Origin: Candidatus Saccharimonadota bacterium
GTDB taxonomy: Bacteria; Patescibacteriota; Saccharimonadia; Saccharimonadales; JACDBH01
Length of the DNA stretch: 5,449 nt
Direction: 5' to 3'
Assembly (NCBI GenBank): GCA_020428565.1
Contig: JAGQMT010000040.1
Location: forward strand, 1-5,449
Program-made: the position numbers and the translations under genes
The notes under the pieces: generated by a model
What the model saw: only the letters and a program-made list of their open reading frames with translations
Told to the model about the DNA's origin: nothing
The model's database searches: none
Shown: piece after piece, positions 1 to 4,552 of the stretch
How positions within the stretch are numbered: the stretch's first letter is position 1
How the letters are laid out: the number at the start of each line of letters is the position of its first letter

Positions 1-1033
1 GTATAAGTTTGGATTGTATCTGACCATCTAGAAAATCGGTCGCACTATCTAAAAGTCCCGCTACGGGACACATAATCCATCCTAATGGTCCACTGGTTGA
101 CTCGCAAGAATCATCCTCGGTAGCACTGCTACTACTAGAACTGATATTCACTCCAGCATCTTGTAGTCTATTATTCTCGCTAGCAAAGTGCCCATTAATG
201 GTACTGTTGTTTAGGATGCCTAATATCTCGCCGCAGTTTAACATTTGGTTATTGCGTCCACCCATGCCATATCCTATTGTTACCCCTTTATTTTCCATGT
301 CACTTTTATAAAAGAATTTTTTATCTATCATCTGTCGGCTACTGCTATCGTAAACCTTTGCTGTATTAGTGCCATTGTCGTTCCAGTTGACACATTTGCT
401 ATCAAAATTCATGTATGCAGTTGCATATTTGATAGCAGCTTGCTCTGGATTACTGTTAGACATTTCTCCCCAGTCACTTAATCCGTAGGTATTTTGGGTA
501 TGATCTCTGATGATTTTTTTAAGGAGTGCTTTTGACGCCTCGGCATCTTTAGTTGGCCGTACCCAGGTGCCGTCACTATCGGATGGCCATGAATATAGCG
601 CCGCATTGCCATTCTGAGATGTAGTTAGAAAATTGGTTAGATCTGTGACTCCTATGGCACTCCATAGAGCCTGTAGCTCCTTCACGTTATCACAGCCAAC
701 TTTTCCGTCGTCATTTTCCATCATGTTGCCTGGATGTGTAGTGTGTGATGAAAATTTTAATTGAAAATTTTTTAATACATCTAGTTTAATATCGCCAATG
801 ACGTATTTTTGTTCGCTCGTGCGAATATTCGTCATATCACTGGCATGGTCAGCGCAGTTACCTAGAGCCATGCCGGCCTGATAAGCTTTTGCTTTTTGTT
901 CAATATTGTAAGTTTGTTGAGCAGAGGCGCTGAAAGAGGGTAGTATAACTGAGGCAAAGACTGTGCATACTAATATTATCGCTAATAATACCAACGGTAA
1001 TCTTTGTTCGTGAGTAGGTTTTGGTAAACGCAT
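1..1033 (-). CDS. Partial CDS: long exported protein, probable type IV secretion-like locus component (N-terminal 344 residues)
   Basis: Reading the minus strand from ATG at 1033-1031 gives 344 codons without a stop, running off the left edge, so the C-terminus is missing. The N-terminus (MRLPKPTHEQR) is followed by a hydrophobic stretch at about residues 12-33 and an Ala-Ser-Ala signal-peptidase-like site at 36-38, so mature protein would begin near Gln39. The next ~250 residues are polar, with scattered cysteines and no visible membrane segment, consistent with an extracytoplasmic domain. A run of six serines (about residue 300) forms a linker before a Gly-Pro-Leu-Gly-Trp-Ile-Met-Cys-Pro-Val block (W319, C322) and an amphipathic segment at the cut end. 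From memory, such a block occurs in large membrane proteins of Saccharibacterial VirB6/TrbL-like loci; this is recognition, not a proven homology. It is transcribed divergently from the pilin array, which supports a shared system. Catalytic motifs were not seen. Coding status is confident; function is tentative. Confidence 0.85.
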   Translation of the reverse strand, partial: MRLPKPTHEQRLPLVLLAIILVCTVFASVILPSFSASAQQTYNIEQKAKAYQAGMALGNCADHASDMTNIRTSEQKYVIGDIKLDVLKNFQLKFSSHTTHPGNMMENDDGKVGCDNVKELQALWSAIGVTDLTNFLTTSQNGNAALYSWPSDSDGTWVRPTKDAEASKALLKKIIRDHTQNTYGLSDWGEMSNSNPEQAAIKYATAYMNFDSKCVNWNDNGTNTAKVYDSSSRQMIDKKFFYKSDMENKGVTIGYGMGGRNNQMLNCGEILGILNNSTINGHFASENNRLQDAGVNISSSSSSATEDDSCESTSGPLGWIMCPVAGLLDSATDFLDGQIQSKLI

Positions 1034-1041
1034 TTGCTTAA

Positions 1042-1050
1042 ATTATAGCA
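1042..1050 (-). promoter_or_regulatory. Extended -10 promoter of the left exported-protein gene
   Basis: On the minus strand the bases read TGCTATAAT, a perfect extended -10 (TGn plus TATAAT at 1047-1042). No good -35 hexamer lies at 16-18 bp, as is usual for extended -10 promoters. Only 8 nt separate TATAAT from the ATG at 1033, which predicts a transcript start near 1035 and a 2-nt leader. No Shine-Dalgarno is present, so the mRNA is likely leaderless. Confidence 0.6.
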
Positions 1051-1089
1051 TTTTGTTTTCAAATACACCCACTTTTTGTAGATTTCAGT

Positions 1090-1136
1090 AGCTAGGCGCG
1101 TTAGTGTAAATTACATTTGTTAATTAATAAGCTAGG
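1090..1136. promoter_or_regulatory. Possible operator region between divergent promoters (dyad plus direct repeats)
   Basis: The 122-bp divergent intergenic region contains an 11-nt dyad TGTAAATTACA (1105-1115) immediately before the -35-like element of the pilin promoter. A direct repeat AGCTAGG occurs at 1090-1096 and 1130-1136, exactly 40 bp apart, close to four helical turns. Either could bind a regulator acting on one or both promoters. The elements are short and the region is AT-rich, so chance is a real alternative. Confidence 0.25.
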
Positions 1137-1146
1137 TGTATATAAT
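1117..1146 (+). promoter_or_regulatory. Promoter of the pilin array (TTGTTA-N18-TATAAT)
   Basis: TTGTTA at 1117-1122 (4 of 6 consensus), an 18-bp spacer and a perfect TATAAT at 1141-1146 form a plausible sigma-70-type promoter. The predicted start near 1153 lies about 3 nt before the ATG at 1156. The TTG at 1117, which could be misread as the gene start, is the -35 element in this reading. Confidence 0.6.
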
Positions 1147-1155
1147 AATCAATAT

Positions 1156-1626
1156 ATGTTTTATATTAAAAATACACTAAAACTCCTAGTGCTATGTTTG
1201 ATTACATTGATTATGACTACATCCAGCGTGGCCGATGCTGCAATTCCTGCGGGTTGTCCTGGCGGCCCTGCGGGACCACCTGCTCCTGGCACCGTTTGTC
1301 CTGAGTCTGATGATAAAAATCCTCCTCCGACAAACACGCCTACATATGTAGAAAATGACTGCGAAGGTAATATCGAGGCGGGTAACGGTAGCTGTGCAAT
1401 ACTTGATTATCTAGTATTGGCTATACAGGTTTTGACATCACTAGCTGGTATCGCGATAGTAGGTTCTATAGTTTATGCGGGTATTCAATATTCGGCGGCT
1501 GGTGGCGACTCGCAAAAAGTTAGTGCCGCCAAGGATAGAATCCGCAACGCTATTATTGCCCTACTCTTCTTGATATTTGGCTTTGCAATTATAAACTATC
1601 TGATTCCAGGAGGAGCTTTAGGGTGA
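1156..1626 (+). CDS. Pilin A: TrbC/VirB2-like two-helix pilin, proline-rich N-terminal domain
   Basis: The 156-residue product has a signal peptide (hydrophobic at about 8-22) with an Ala-Asp-Ala site at 26-28. The mature domain is rich in Pro and Gly, with cysteines at 34, 48, 69 and 80. Two hydrophobic helices follow (about 85-112 and 131-150), joined by a short loop containing K121, K126, R128 and R130. This is the signal peptide-helix-basic loop-helix layout of VirB2/TrbC pilins; the positive loop is expected in the cytoplasm and the Cys/Pro domain outside. ATG 1156 is chosen over the in-frame TTG at 1117 because the TTG coincides with a -35-like element and would put 13 polar residues before the signal peptide. 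It is the first gene of the array and overlaps gene B by 4 nt. Four cysteines, twice the number in B, D, E and F, are its odd feature. Subfamily and exact role are unknown. Confidence 0.85.
   Translation: MFYIKNTLKLLVLCLITLIMTTSSVADAAIPAGCPGGPAGPPAPGTVCPESDDKNPPPTNTPTYVENDCEGNIEAGNGSCAILDYLVLAIQVLTSLAGIAIVGSIVYAGIQYSAAGGDSQKVSAAKDRIRNAIIALLFLIFGFAIINYLIPGGALG
1608..1613 (+). promoter_or_regulatory. Strong Shine-Dalgarno inside gene A that fixes the GTG start of gene B
   Basis: AGGAGG within the last codons of gene A stands 9 nt before GTG at 1623. It decides the start of gene B in favour of this GTG over the later in-frame ATG (residue 12), which has no comparable site. Confidence 0.8.
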
Positions 1627-2084
1627 GTAATGTCTTAAGGAGTCTATTAAATAGTATGTTTGTAATACTTGCTTTGATTGTCTCGCTTTCTGGTTTTGTA
1701 CTAGTCAATACATCTACCGTAGAAGCGGCTATACCAGAGAAGTGTAAGAAGTCTATATTGGGCTTCCCTGTATGGTTTGAATATTTGGATGCAGATGAGA
1801 ACTGTACTATCACTGGTCCGCCTGGAGATAAAGCTGGCGAGATAGATTGGGCAAAAGCATCTGGTTATGTGGCAATAGCCATAGTAGAGATCATGATGAG
1901 ACTTGCTAGTCTGGTGGCGGTTGGTTATGTTGTATTTGGTGGATTTAAGCTGATCACATCTCAGGGTGAGCCTGAATCCGCCAAGGACGCAAGGAATACT
2001 ATCATCAACGCCTTAATAGGACTGGTGATTACTATGATTGCGGCAACTTTAATAAATTTCATAACCACTCGCTTGACATCTTAG
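1623..2084 (+). CDS. Pilin B: TrbC/VirB2-like two-helix pilin
   Basis: The 153-residue product starts at GTG, sharing GTGA with the stop of gene A, so translation of the two is probably coupled. It has a signal peptide (hydrophobic at about 12-29) with a Val-Glu-Ala site at 33-35, a ~45-residue outer domain with C41 and C61, and two hydrophobic helices (about 82-111 and 126-147) around a loop with K121, R124 and two acidic residues. The mature N-terminus (Ala-Ile-Pro-x-x-Cys) matches that of gene A, and both end TM2 in an Ile-Asn-aromatic motif, so A and B form a subgroup distinct from D-F. The family assignment to VirB2/TrbC-like pilins rests on architecture and on the Asn-Thr-Ile-Ile...Ala-Leu-Ile-Gly-Leu signature in TM2, which D shares. 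A structural pilin or accessory subunit is the likely role; nothing enzymatic is visible. Confidence 0.87.
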   Translation: MSNVLRSLLNSMFVILALIVSLSGFVLVNTSTVEAAIPEKCKKSILGFPVWFEYLDADENCTITGPPGDKAGEIDWAKASGYVAIAIVEIMMRLASLVAVGYVVFGGFKLITSQGEPESAKDARNTIINALIGLVITMIAATLINFITTRLTS

Positions 2085-2101
2085 AAGTATCAAGGCATTA
2101 T
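2073..2101 (+). promoter_or_regulatory. Candidate internal promoter before gene C (TTGACA-N17-CATTAT)
   Basis: A perfect -35 TTGACA (2073-2078) lies over the last codons of gene B, followed by an optimal 17-bp spacer and CATTAT (4 of 6) at 2096-2101. The predicted start near 2108 gives a ~30-nt leader for gene C. The -35 also encodes Leu-Thr of gene B, so it could be fortuitous. Confidence 0.4.
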
Positions 2102-2137
2102 TAATGAAGGTAGAAGTTAAAGAAAAGAACAACAAAT

Positions 2138-2401
2138 ATGATAGACGAAGGTGATATACCAAGTGCTTTAAAAAACGATGTTCAGGGCGATACGATAGAG
2201 ACTGTCCTCAGTATTGTTTTTGGGGTTGCAGCTGCGGTAGCGGTGCTGATTATCACTCTGGCGGCTCTCAAAATCATTATGTCCAAAGGTAACCCTCAGG
2301 ATGTCGCTAAGGCCAGAGACGCCATAGTATATGCATCAATAGGCCTAGTTGTGAGCTTAGCGGCCTATACTATAGTCAGGTATGTAATAGGAGCGGTATA
2401 G
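2138..2401 (+). CDS. Pilin-like protein C: short two-helix protein lacking signal peptide and cysteines
   Basis: The 87-residue product consists of an acidic 20-residue N-terminus (D3, E4, D6, D14, D18, E21) followed directly by two hydrophobic helices (about 22-48 and 62-85) around a basic loop (K50, K58, R60). The helices align with those of its neighbours, and the end (Thr-Ile-Val-Arg-Tyr-Val) resembles the Ile-Val-Arg-Phe-Val end of D and F. There is no signal peptide: the same frame upstream meets a TAG at 2111 with no start codon able to add one. It also has no cysteine. The acidic N-terminus and basic loop suit N-out, C-out insertion without cleavage. It may be a membrane adaptor, an assembly factor or a minor pilin. 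No good Shine-Dalgarno is visible. It lies 53 nt after gene B and 7 nt before gene D. Confidence 0.82.
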   Translation: MIDEGDIPSALKNDVQGDTIETVLSIVFGVAAAVAVLIITLAALKIIMSKGNPQDVAKARDAIVYASIGLVVSLAAYTIVRYVIGAV

Positions 2402-2408
2402 GTATAAT

Positions 2409-2816
2409 ATGGTTAATGTTAATAAATTGATTAACTTAATTGCGATAAAAGCTTTCGTAGTCTCAATGTCGGTTGTTATTGTCTATATCTTGGTGCCGAT
2501 TACGGCTTTTGCGGCTAATGCTACCGACCCTGCCTGTAGCGGTGCGGCGATGTCCTCCCCTGTGTGTCAAAGTGGCAATAGCGATCCTCTGACTGGTCCA
2601 AACGGGCTAATCATTAAGGCTGCTAGCATAATATCATACTTCATTGGCTTTATCTCGGTGATCATGATAATAATTGCAGGTATCAAATTTGCAACATCCA
2701 ATGGCAGTAGCGAGGGTGTGGCTAGTGCTCGGAATACTATTATTTATGCTTTGATTGGCTTGGCTATAGCGGCCTCATCTCAGTTGATTGTCAGGTTTGT
2801 TTTGAGCAAAATATAA
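2409..2816 (+). CDS. Pilin D: TrbC/VirB2-like two-helix pilin
   Basis: The 135-residue product has a signal peptide (hydrophobic at about 15-33) with an Ala-Phe-Ala site at 33-35. A short outer domain follows with C43 and C53, nine residues apart. Two helices (about 67-92 and 110-132) flank a loop with K93 and R108. TM2 carries Arg-Asn-Thr-Ile-Ile-Tyr-Ala-Leu-Ile-Gly-Leu and ends Gln-Leu-Ile-Val-Arg-Phe-Val-Leu-Ser, nearly the same end as gene F. It follows gene C by 7 nt, so it is cotranscribed. The nearest AGGAG (2389-2393) is 15 nt before the ATG, unusually far, so re-initiation after gene C translation is likely. A TATAAT abutting the ATG (2403-2408) is too close to serve this start codon. 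Predicted as a structural pilin-like subunit with a disulfide-closed outer loop; the disulfide is inferred. Confidence 0.86.
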   Translation: MVNVNKLINLIAIKAFVVSMSVVIVYILVPITAFAANATDPACSGAAMSSPVCQSGNSDPLTGPNGLIIKAASIISYFIGFISVIMIIIAGIKFATSNGSSEGVASARNTIIYALIGLAIAASSQLIVRFVLSKI

Positions 2817-2820
2817 AAGA

Positions 2821-2828
2821 TAAGGAGG
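2821..2828 (+). promoter_or_regulatory. Consensus Shine-Dalgarno of gene E
   Basis: TAAGGAGG with 7 nt to the ATG is the strongest ribosome binding site in the array. It suggests gene E is translated at a higher rate than its neighbours C and D, which lack a well-placed site. Confidence 0.8.
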
Positions 2829-2835
2829 AATTTGT

Positions 2836-3240
2836 ATGAGTTTGGTTATCAATAGATTATCGGTCGGGAGGGTGTTGTTGTTGATTCTTGCTATATTTAG
2901 TTCCTTGCTAATATTGAACAGTTTTAGTATTGATGTGAGTGCGCAAGTGGATCAAAATGCAAAAGATGCCGCTTGTGGATCAATAGGCGGAGGTTGTGAT
3001 GGTAGCGCCAAAAGTGGCGTAGATAGTTTACTACGAACGTCTATAGATATATTGTCTTGGATCGTCGGTGTAATCTCTGTCATTATGGTGATTGTCGGTG
3101 GCCTTCGGTTCATATTGGCTGGTGGCGACGCTAATGGTGTGAGTAGTGCCAAAAAGACTGTAGCGTATGCCTTGGTTGGTCTGGCCGTGGCTGCCGTGGC
3201 ACAAATACTAACCAAATTTGTAATTAGTCGGGTAAAATAG
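2836..3240 (+). CDS. Pilin E: TrbC/VirB2-like two-helix pilin
   Basis: The 134-residue product has a signal peptide (hydrophobic at about 13-32) with a Val-Ser-Ala site at 34-36, so the mature chain would begin Gln-Val-Asp. The outer domain has a tight Cys pair (C47 and C54) around a Gly-rich turn. Helix 1 (about 70-94) contains Val-Gly-Val-Ile-Ser-Val-Ile-Met-Val-Ile-Val, identical to gene F. The loop has R91, K106 and K107, and helix 2 (about 109-131) ends Lys-Phe-Val-Ile-Ser-Arg. Its start is fixed by a consensus ribosome binding site 7 nt upstream. It is the closest relative of gene F in the array, including a 29-nt identical DNA tract. Likely a mature pilin or secretion-channel filament subunit of about 98 residues, a size comparable with processed VirB2/TrbC pilins. 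Confidence 0.88.
   Translation: MSLVINRLSVGRVLLLILAIFSSLLILNSFSIDVSAQVDQNAKDAACGSIGGGCDGSAKSGVDSLLRTSIDILSWIVGVISVIMVIVGGLRFILAGGDANGVSSAKKTVAYALVGLAVAAVAQILTKFVISRVK
3067..3095 (+). repeat. 29-nt tract shared exactly between genes E and F
   Basis: Bases 3067-3095 in gene E are identical to 3534-3562 in gene F, in the same codon phase, encoding part of helix 1. The flanking codons differ at synonymous and non-synonymous positions, so the tract stands out from the general divergence of the two genes. Confidence 0.9.
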
Positions 3241-3241
3241 C

Positions 3242-3270
3242 TTGCGCTAGTGGTTCATTGGTGATATAAA
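3242..3270 (+). promoter_or_regulatory. Candidate promoter of gene F (TTGCGC-N17-TATAAA with extended -10)
   Basis: In the 74-nt gap between E and F, TTGCGC (3242-3247) is followed by a 17-bp spacer and TATAAA (3265-3270), preceded by TGA to give an extended -10 (TGnTATAAA). The predicted start near 3277 leaves a ~38-nt leader with AAAAGGAA at 3296-3303, about 11-12 nt before the ATG. This would let gene F be expressed separately from A-E. Confidence 0.5.
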
Positions 3271-3314
3271 CTATAGTAAGATTAATAATCTAAAGAAAAG
3301 GAATAATTGTTATT

Positions 3315-3716
3315 ATGACAAACAAAATAAAGAACCTAGTAGTAGCGGTTGCTTTGTTAATTGGCGTTGCTACACCGGCTTTGGTAAGCGGCAGTGTTTA
3401 TGCACAGGGCATTGGTGGTAATTTGTGTGATGGTATTAATTTGGGCGAAGGTGGTAACTGTGATCAAAGTGCTAGCACTGACGGTGTACAGACTCTAGCG
3501 AAGAATGTTATTAATCTTCTATCATGGGTGGTTGGTGTAATCTCTGTCATTATGGTGATTGTTGCTGGTTTCAAGTATATCACCTCTGGCGGTGCTAGCG
3601 ACAAGGTTACTGGTGCAAAGAATACTTTGGTCTATGCTGTAATCGGTCTTGTGATCGTTGCCCTAGCTCAATTCATAGTTAGGTTCGTATTAAGTGAAGC
3701 CAACAGCTTAGCTTAA
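3315..3716 (+). CDS. Pilin F: TrbC/VirB2-like two-helix pilin, possible major subunit
   Basis: The 133-residue product has a signal peptide (hydrophobic at about 8-26) with a Val-Tyr-Ala site at 28-30; the mature chain would begin Gln-Gly, as E begins Gln-Val. The outer domain has C38 and C49 in a Gly/Asn/Asp-rich stretch. Helix 1 (about 65-89) shares an 11-residue block with E. The loop carries K87, K97 and K102, and helix 2 (about 104-126) ends Gln-Phe-Ile-Val-Arg-Phe-Val-Leu-Ser. It is the last gene of the array, has its own candidate promoter, and is followed after 38 nt by a strong terminator. A dedicated promoter plus terminator makes it a reasonable candidate for the most abundant subunit, though this is inference. 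The purine-rich site AAAAGGAA lies slightly far from the ATG. Confidence 0.88.
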   Translation: MTNKIKNLVVAVALLIGVATPALVSGSVYAQGIGGNLCDGINLGEGGNCDQSASTDGVQTLAKNVINLLSWVVGVISVIMVIVAGFKYITSGGASDKVTGAKNTLVYAVIGLVIVALAQFIVRFVLSEANSLA

Positions 3717-3754
3717 TAAGCAATCTATCTTGTAGATATCTTGTAAATAAAGAA

Positions 3755-3792
3755 CCAAAAACCACCTTCGATAATATCAAGGTGGTTTTTGG
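3755..3792 (+). terminator. Intrinsic terminator of the pilin array, probably bidirectional
   Basis: A perfect 14-bp stem pairs 3755-3768 with 3779-3792 around a 10-nt loop. The right arm includes T5, and the left arm mirrors it with A5, so the hairpin can also end transcription entering from the minus strand. It begins 38 nt after the stop of gene F. Confidence 0.88.
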
Positions 3793-3802
3793 ATTTAAGA
3801 TT

Positions 3803-3822
3803 TAAGTCTTAGTAAGTCTTAG
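3803..3822. repeat. Tandem 10-bp repeat (two copies of TAAGTCTTAG)
   Basis: Two perfect adjacent copies of TAAGTCTTAG occupy 3803-3812 and 3813-3822, just after the pilin terminator. Each contains the 9-nt dyad TAAGTCTTA. No function is evident. Confidence 0.7.
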
Positions 3823-3990
3823 CGTACACCCCATTAAGCTACCTTACCTATATTTGCTTGTATATTTGTAATAGGCTTTATTCCCCCATGCATCCTCTGT
3901 AGGAGTATTGATTTTTTTGTGCCATGGATACGGTAAATCACACAAATATTGTTATGTAGTAAACGGATCAAAATGTGGAATAAAACAAAA
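3823..3990. other. Non-coding stretch between the two terminators
   Basis: This part of the 344-base gap between gene F and hsp20 has no credible coding frame. I looked for a tRNA (T-loop GGTTCGAATC, terminal CCA) and found none. A weak 4-bp hairpin TCCT-CTGT-AGGA (3893-3904) precedes a T-rich run near 3910-3918, but the run is not adjacent to the stem. Nothing here can be assigned. Confidence 0.5.
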
Positions 3991-4018
3991 CATCCATGAA
4001 CTGTTTAGTTCATGGATG
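3991..4018 (-). terminator. Intrinsic terminator of hsp20
   Basis: A perfect 12-bp stem (3991-4002 with 4007-4018) closes a 4-nt loop. Read on the minus strand the hairpin is followed by TTTTGTTTTATT, the expected U-rich tail. On the plus strand there is no T tract, so it serves the minus-strand gene. It starts 42 nt after the hsp20 stop codon. Confidence 0.88.
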
Positions 4019-4060
4019 CCTCTCGCAAGCTTAATTTGTAGGCTATACTATTTATTATTC

Positions 4061-4552
4061 CTACAGTACTTCAATCTTCTTGACAGTGTCTTGTTTGACC
4101 TTAGCGAAAGAAATGGTTAGTACGCCGTCTTTTAGCATGGCTTCGATCTCTTCTTCTTTCACTGGAACAGGTAGTGCAATTGATCGACTGAATTCACCCC
4201 AGTAGCACTCTTGGACAAAATAATTCTCTACGTCGTCTTCATTACCAGCACTTAATGTGCCACGCACAGATAAGGTGTTATCTGATATGCTGACATCTAG
4301 ATCATTCTTGTTCACTCCGGCAGTACGGGCTTTTACTACTAGCTTCTCCTTTGTCTCATAGACATCGACTGCTAGCTGGCCTGGCACGGCTTCATCTTCA
4401 TCCCACTCATCTGCCGCGGCAACAGCTGCTGCGGGTGCTGACTGCGCTTGATTGTTGGCTGCAACTTGTGCGGCAACGTCGTCGTCGCTCAAGAAAGCCG
4501 CTGTCAGCTCATCTTCTATTAACAAATCTTCGTCGCGGTTCTTACGCGCCAT
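4061..4552 (-). CDS. hsp20: Hsp20/alpha-crystallin small heat-shock protein
   Basis: The 163-residue product is an ATP-independent holdase chaperone that binds unfolding proteins in the cytoplasm and forms oligomers. The alpha-crystallin domain spans about 58-152: it starts at Pro-Gly-Gln-Leu-Ala-Val-Asp-Val-Tyr, includes Leu-Ser-Val-Arg-Gly at 94-98, the Tyr-Trp-Gly-Glu-Phe-Ser-Arg-Ser block at 117-124 leading to Leu-Pro at 127-128, and the hallmark Lys-Asp-Gly-Val-Leu-Thr-Ile at 141-147. The C-terminal Ile-Glu-Val (160-162) fits the I-x-I/V tail that docks on neighbouring domains, although the tail ends one residue later. The N-terminal arm (1-57) is unusual: strongly acidic (Asp/Glu runs at 7-15, 23-25, 48-54) around an Ala/Gln-rich linker at 27-47, with few aromatic residues. 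The start is supported by GGAGG (4566-4562 on the minus strand) 9 nt before the ATG. It is divergent from comF and has its own terminator. Confidence 0.96.
   Translation of the reverse strand: MARKNRDEDLLIEDELTAAFLSDDDVAAQVAANNQAQSAPAAAVAAADEWDEDEAVPGQLAVDVYETKEKLVVKARTAGVNKNDLDVSISDNTLSVRGTLSAGNEDDVENYFVQECYWGEFSRSIALPVPVKEEEIEAMLKDGVLTISFAKVKQDTVKKIEVL

Noticed and set aside
245..481. Plus-strand open frame of 78 codons
   Set aside because: It lies wholly opposite the long minus-strand exported-protein gene, which has a signal peptide, promoter and continuous frame; the plus-strand product has no recognisable feature.
1117..1155. TTG at 1117 as the start of gene A, adding 13 residues
   Set aside because: The TTG is part of a -35-like TTGTTA paired with TATAAT at 1141, the added residues are polar and precede an otherwise complete signal peptide, and no ribosome site lies upstream.
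2104..2154. 16-codon frame (Met-Lys-Val-Glu...) overlapping the start of gene C, a possible leader peptide
   Set aside because: It has no ribosome site and simply reflects purine-rich DNA between B and C; nothing beyond its existence supports translation.
2403..2408. TATAAT directly before the ATG of gene D as a promoter
   Set aside because: Transcription would start inside the coding region, 4 or more bases after the ATG, so it cannot drive full-length gene D; it is probably AT-rich chance.
2952..3215. 87-codon minus-strand frame inside gene E
   Set aside because: Gene E has a signal peptide, consensus ribosome site and close paralogues; the antisense frame is a shadow with no start signal.
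3893..3918. Small hairpin plus T run as a third terminator or an ncRNA end
   Set aside because: Only 4 bp of stem, and the T-rich run is separated from it by several bases; no upstream promoter or conserved RNA fold was seen.
3908..4120. 70-codon plus-strand frame beginning at TTG 3908
   Set aside because: It crosses the hsp20 terminator hairpin and the hsp20 3' end, has no ribosome site, and its product looks like translated non-coding sequence.
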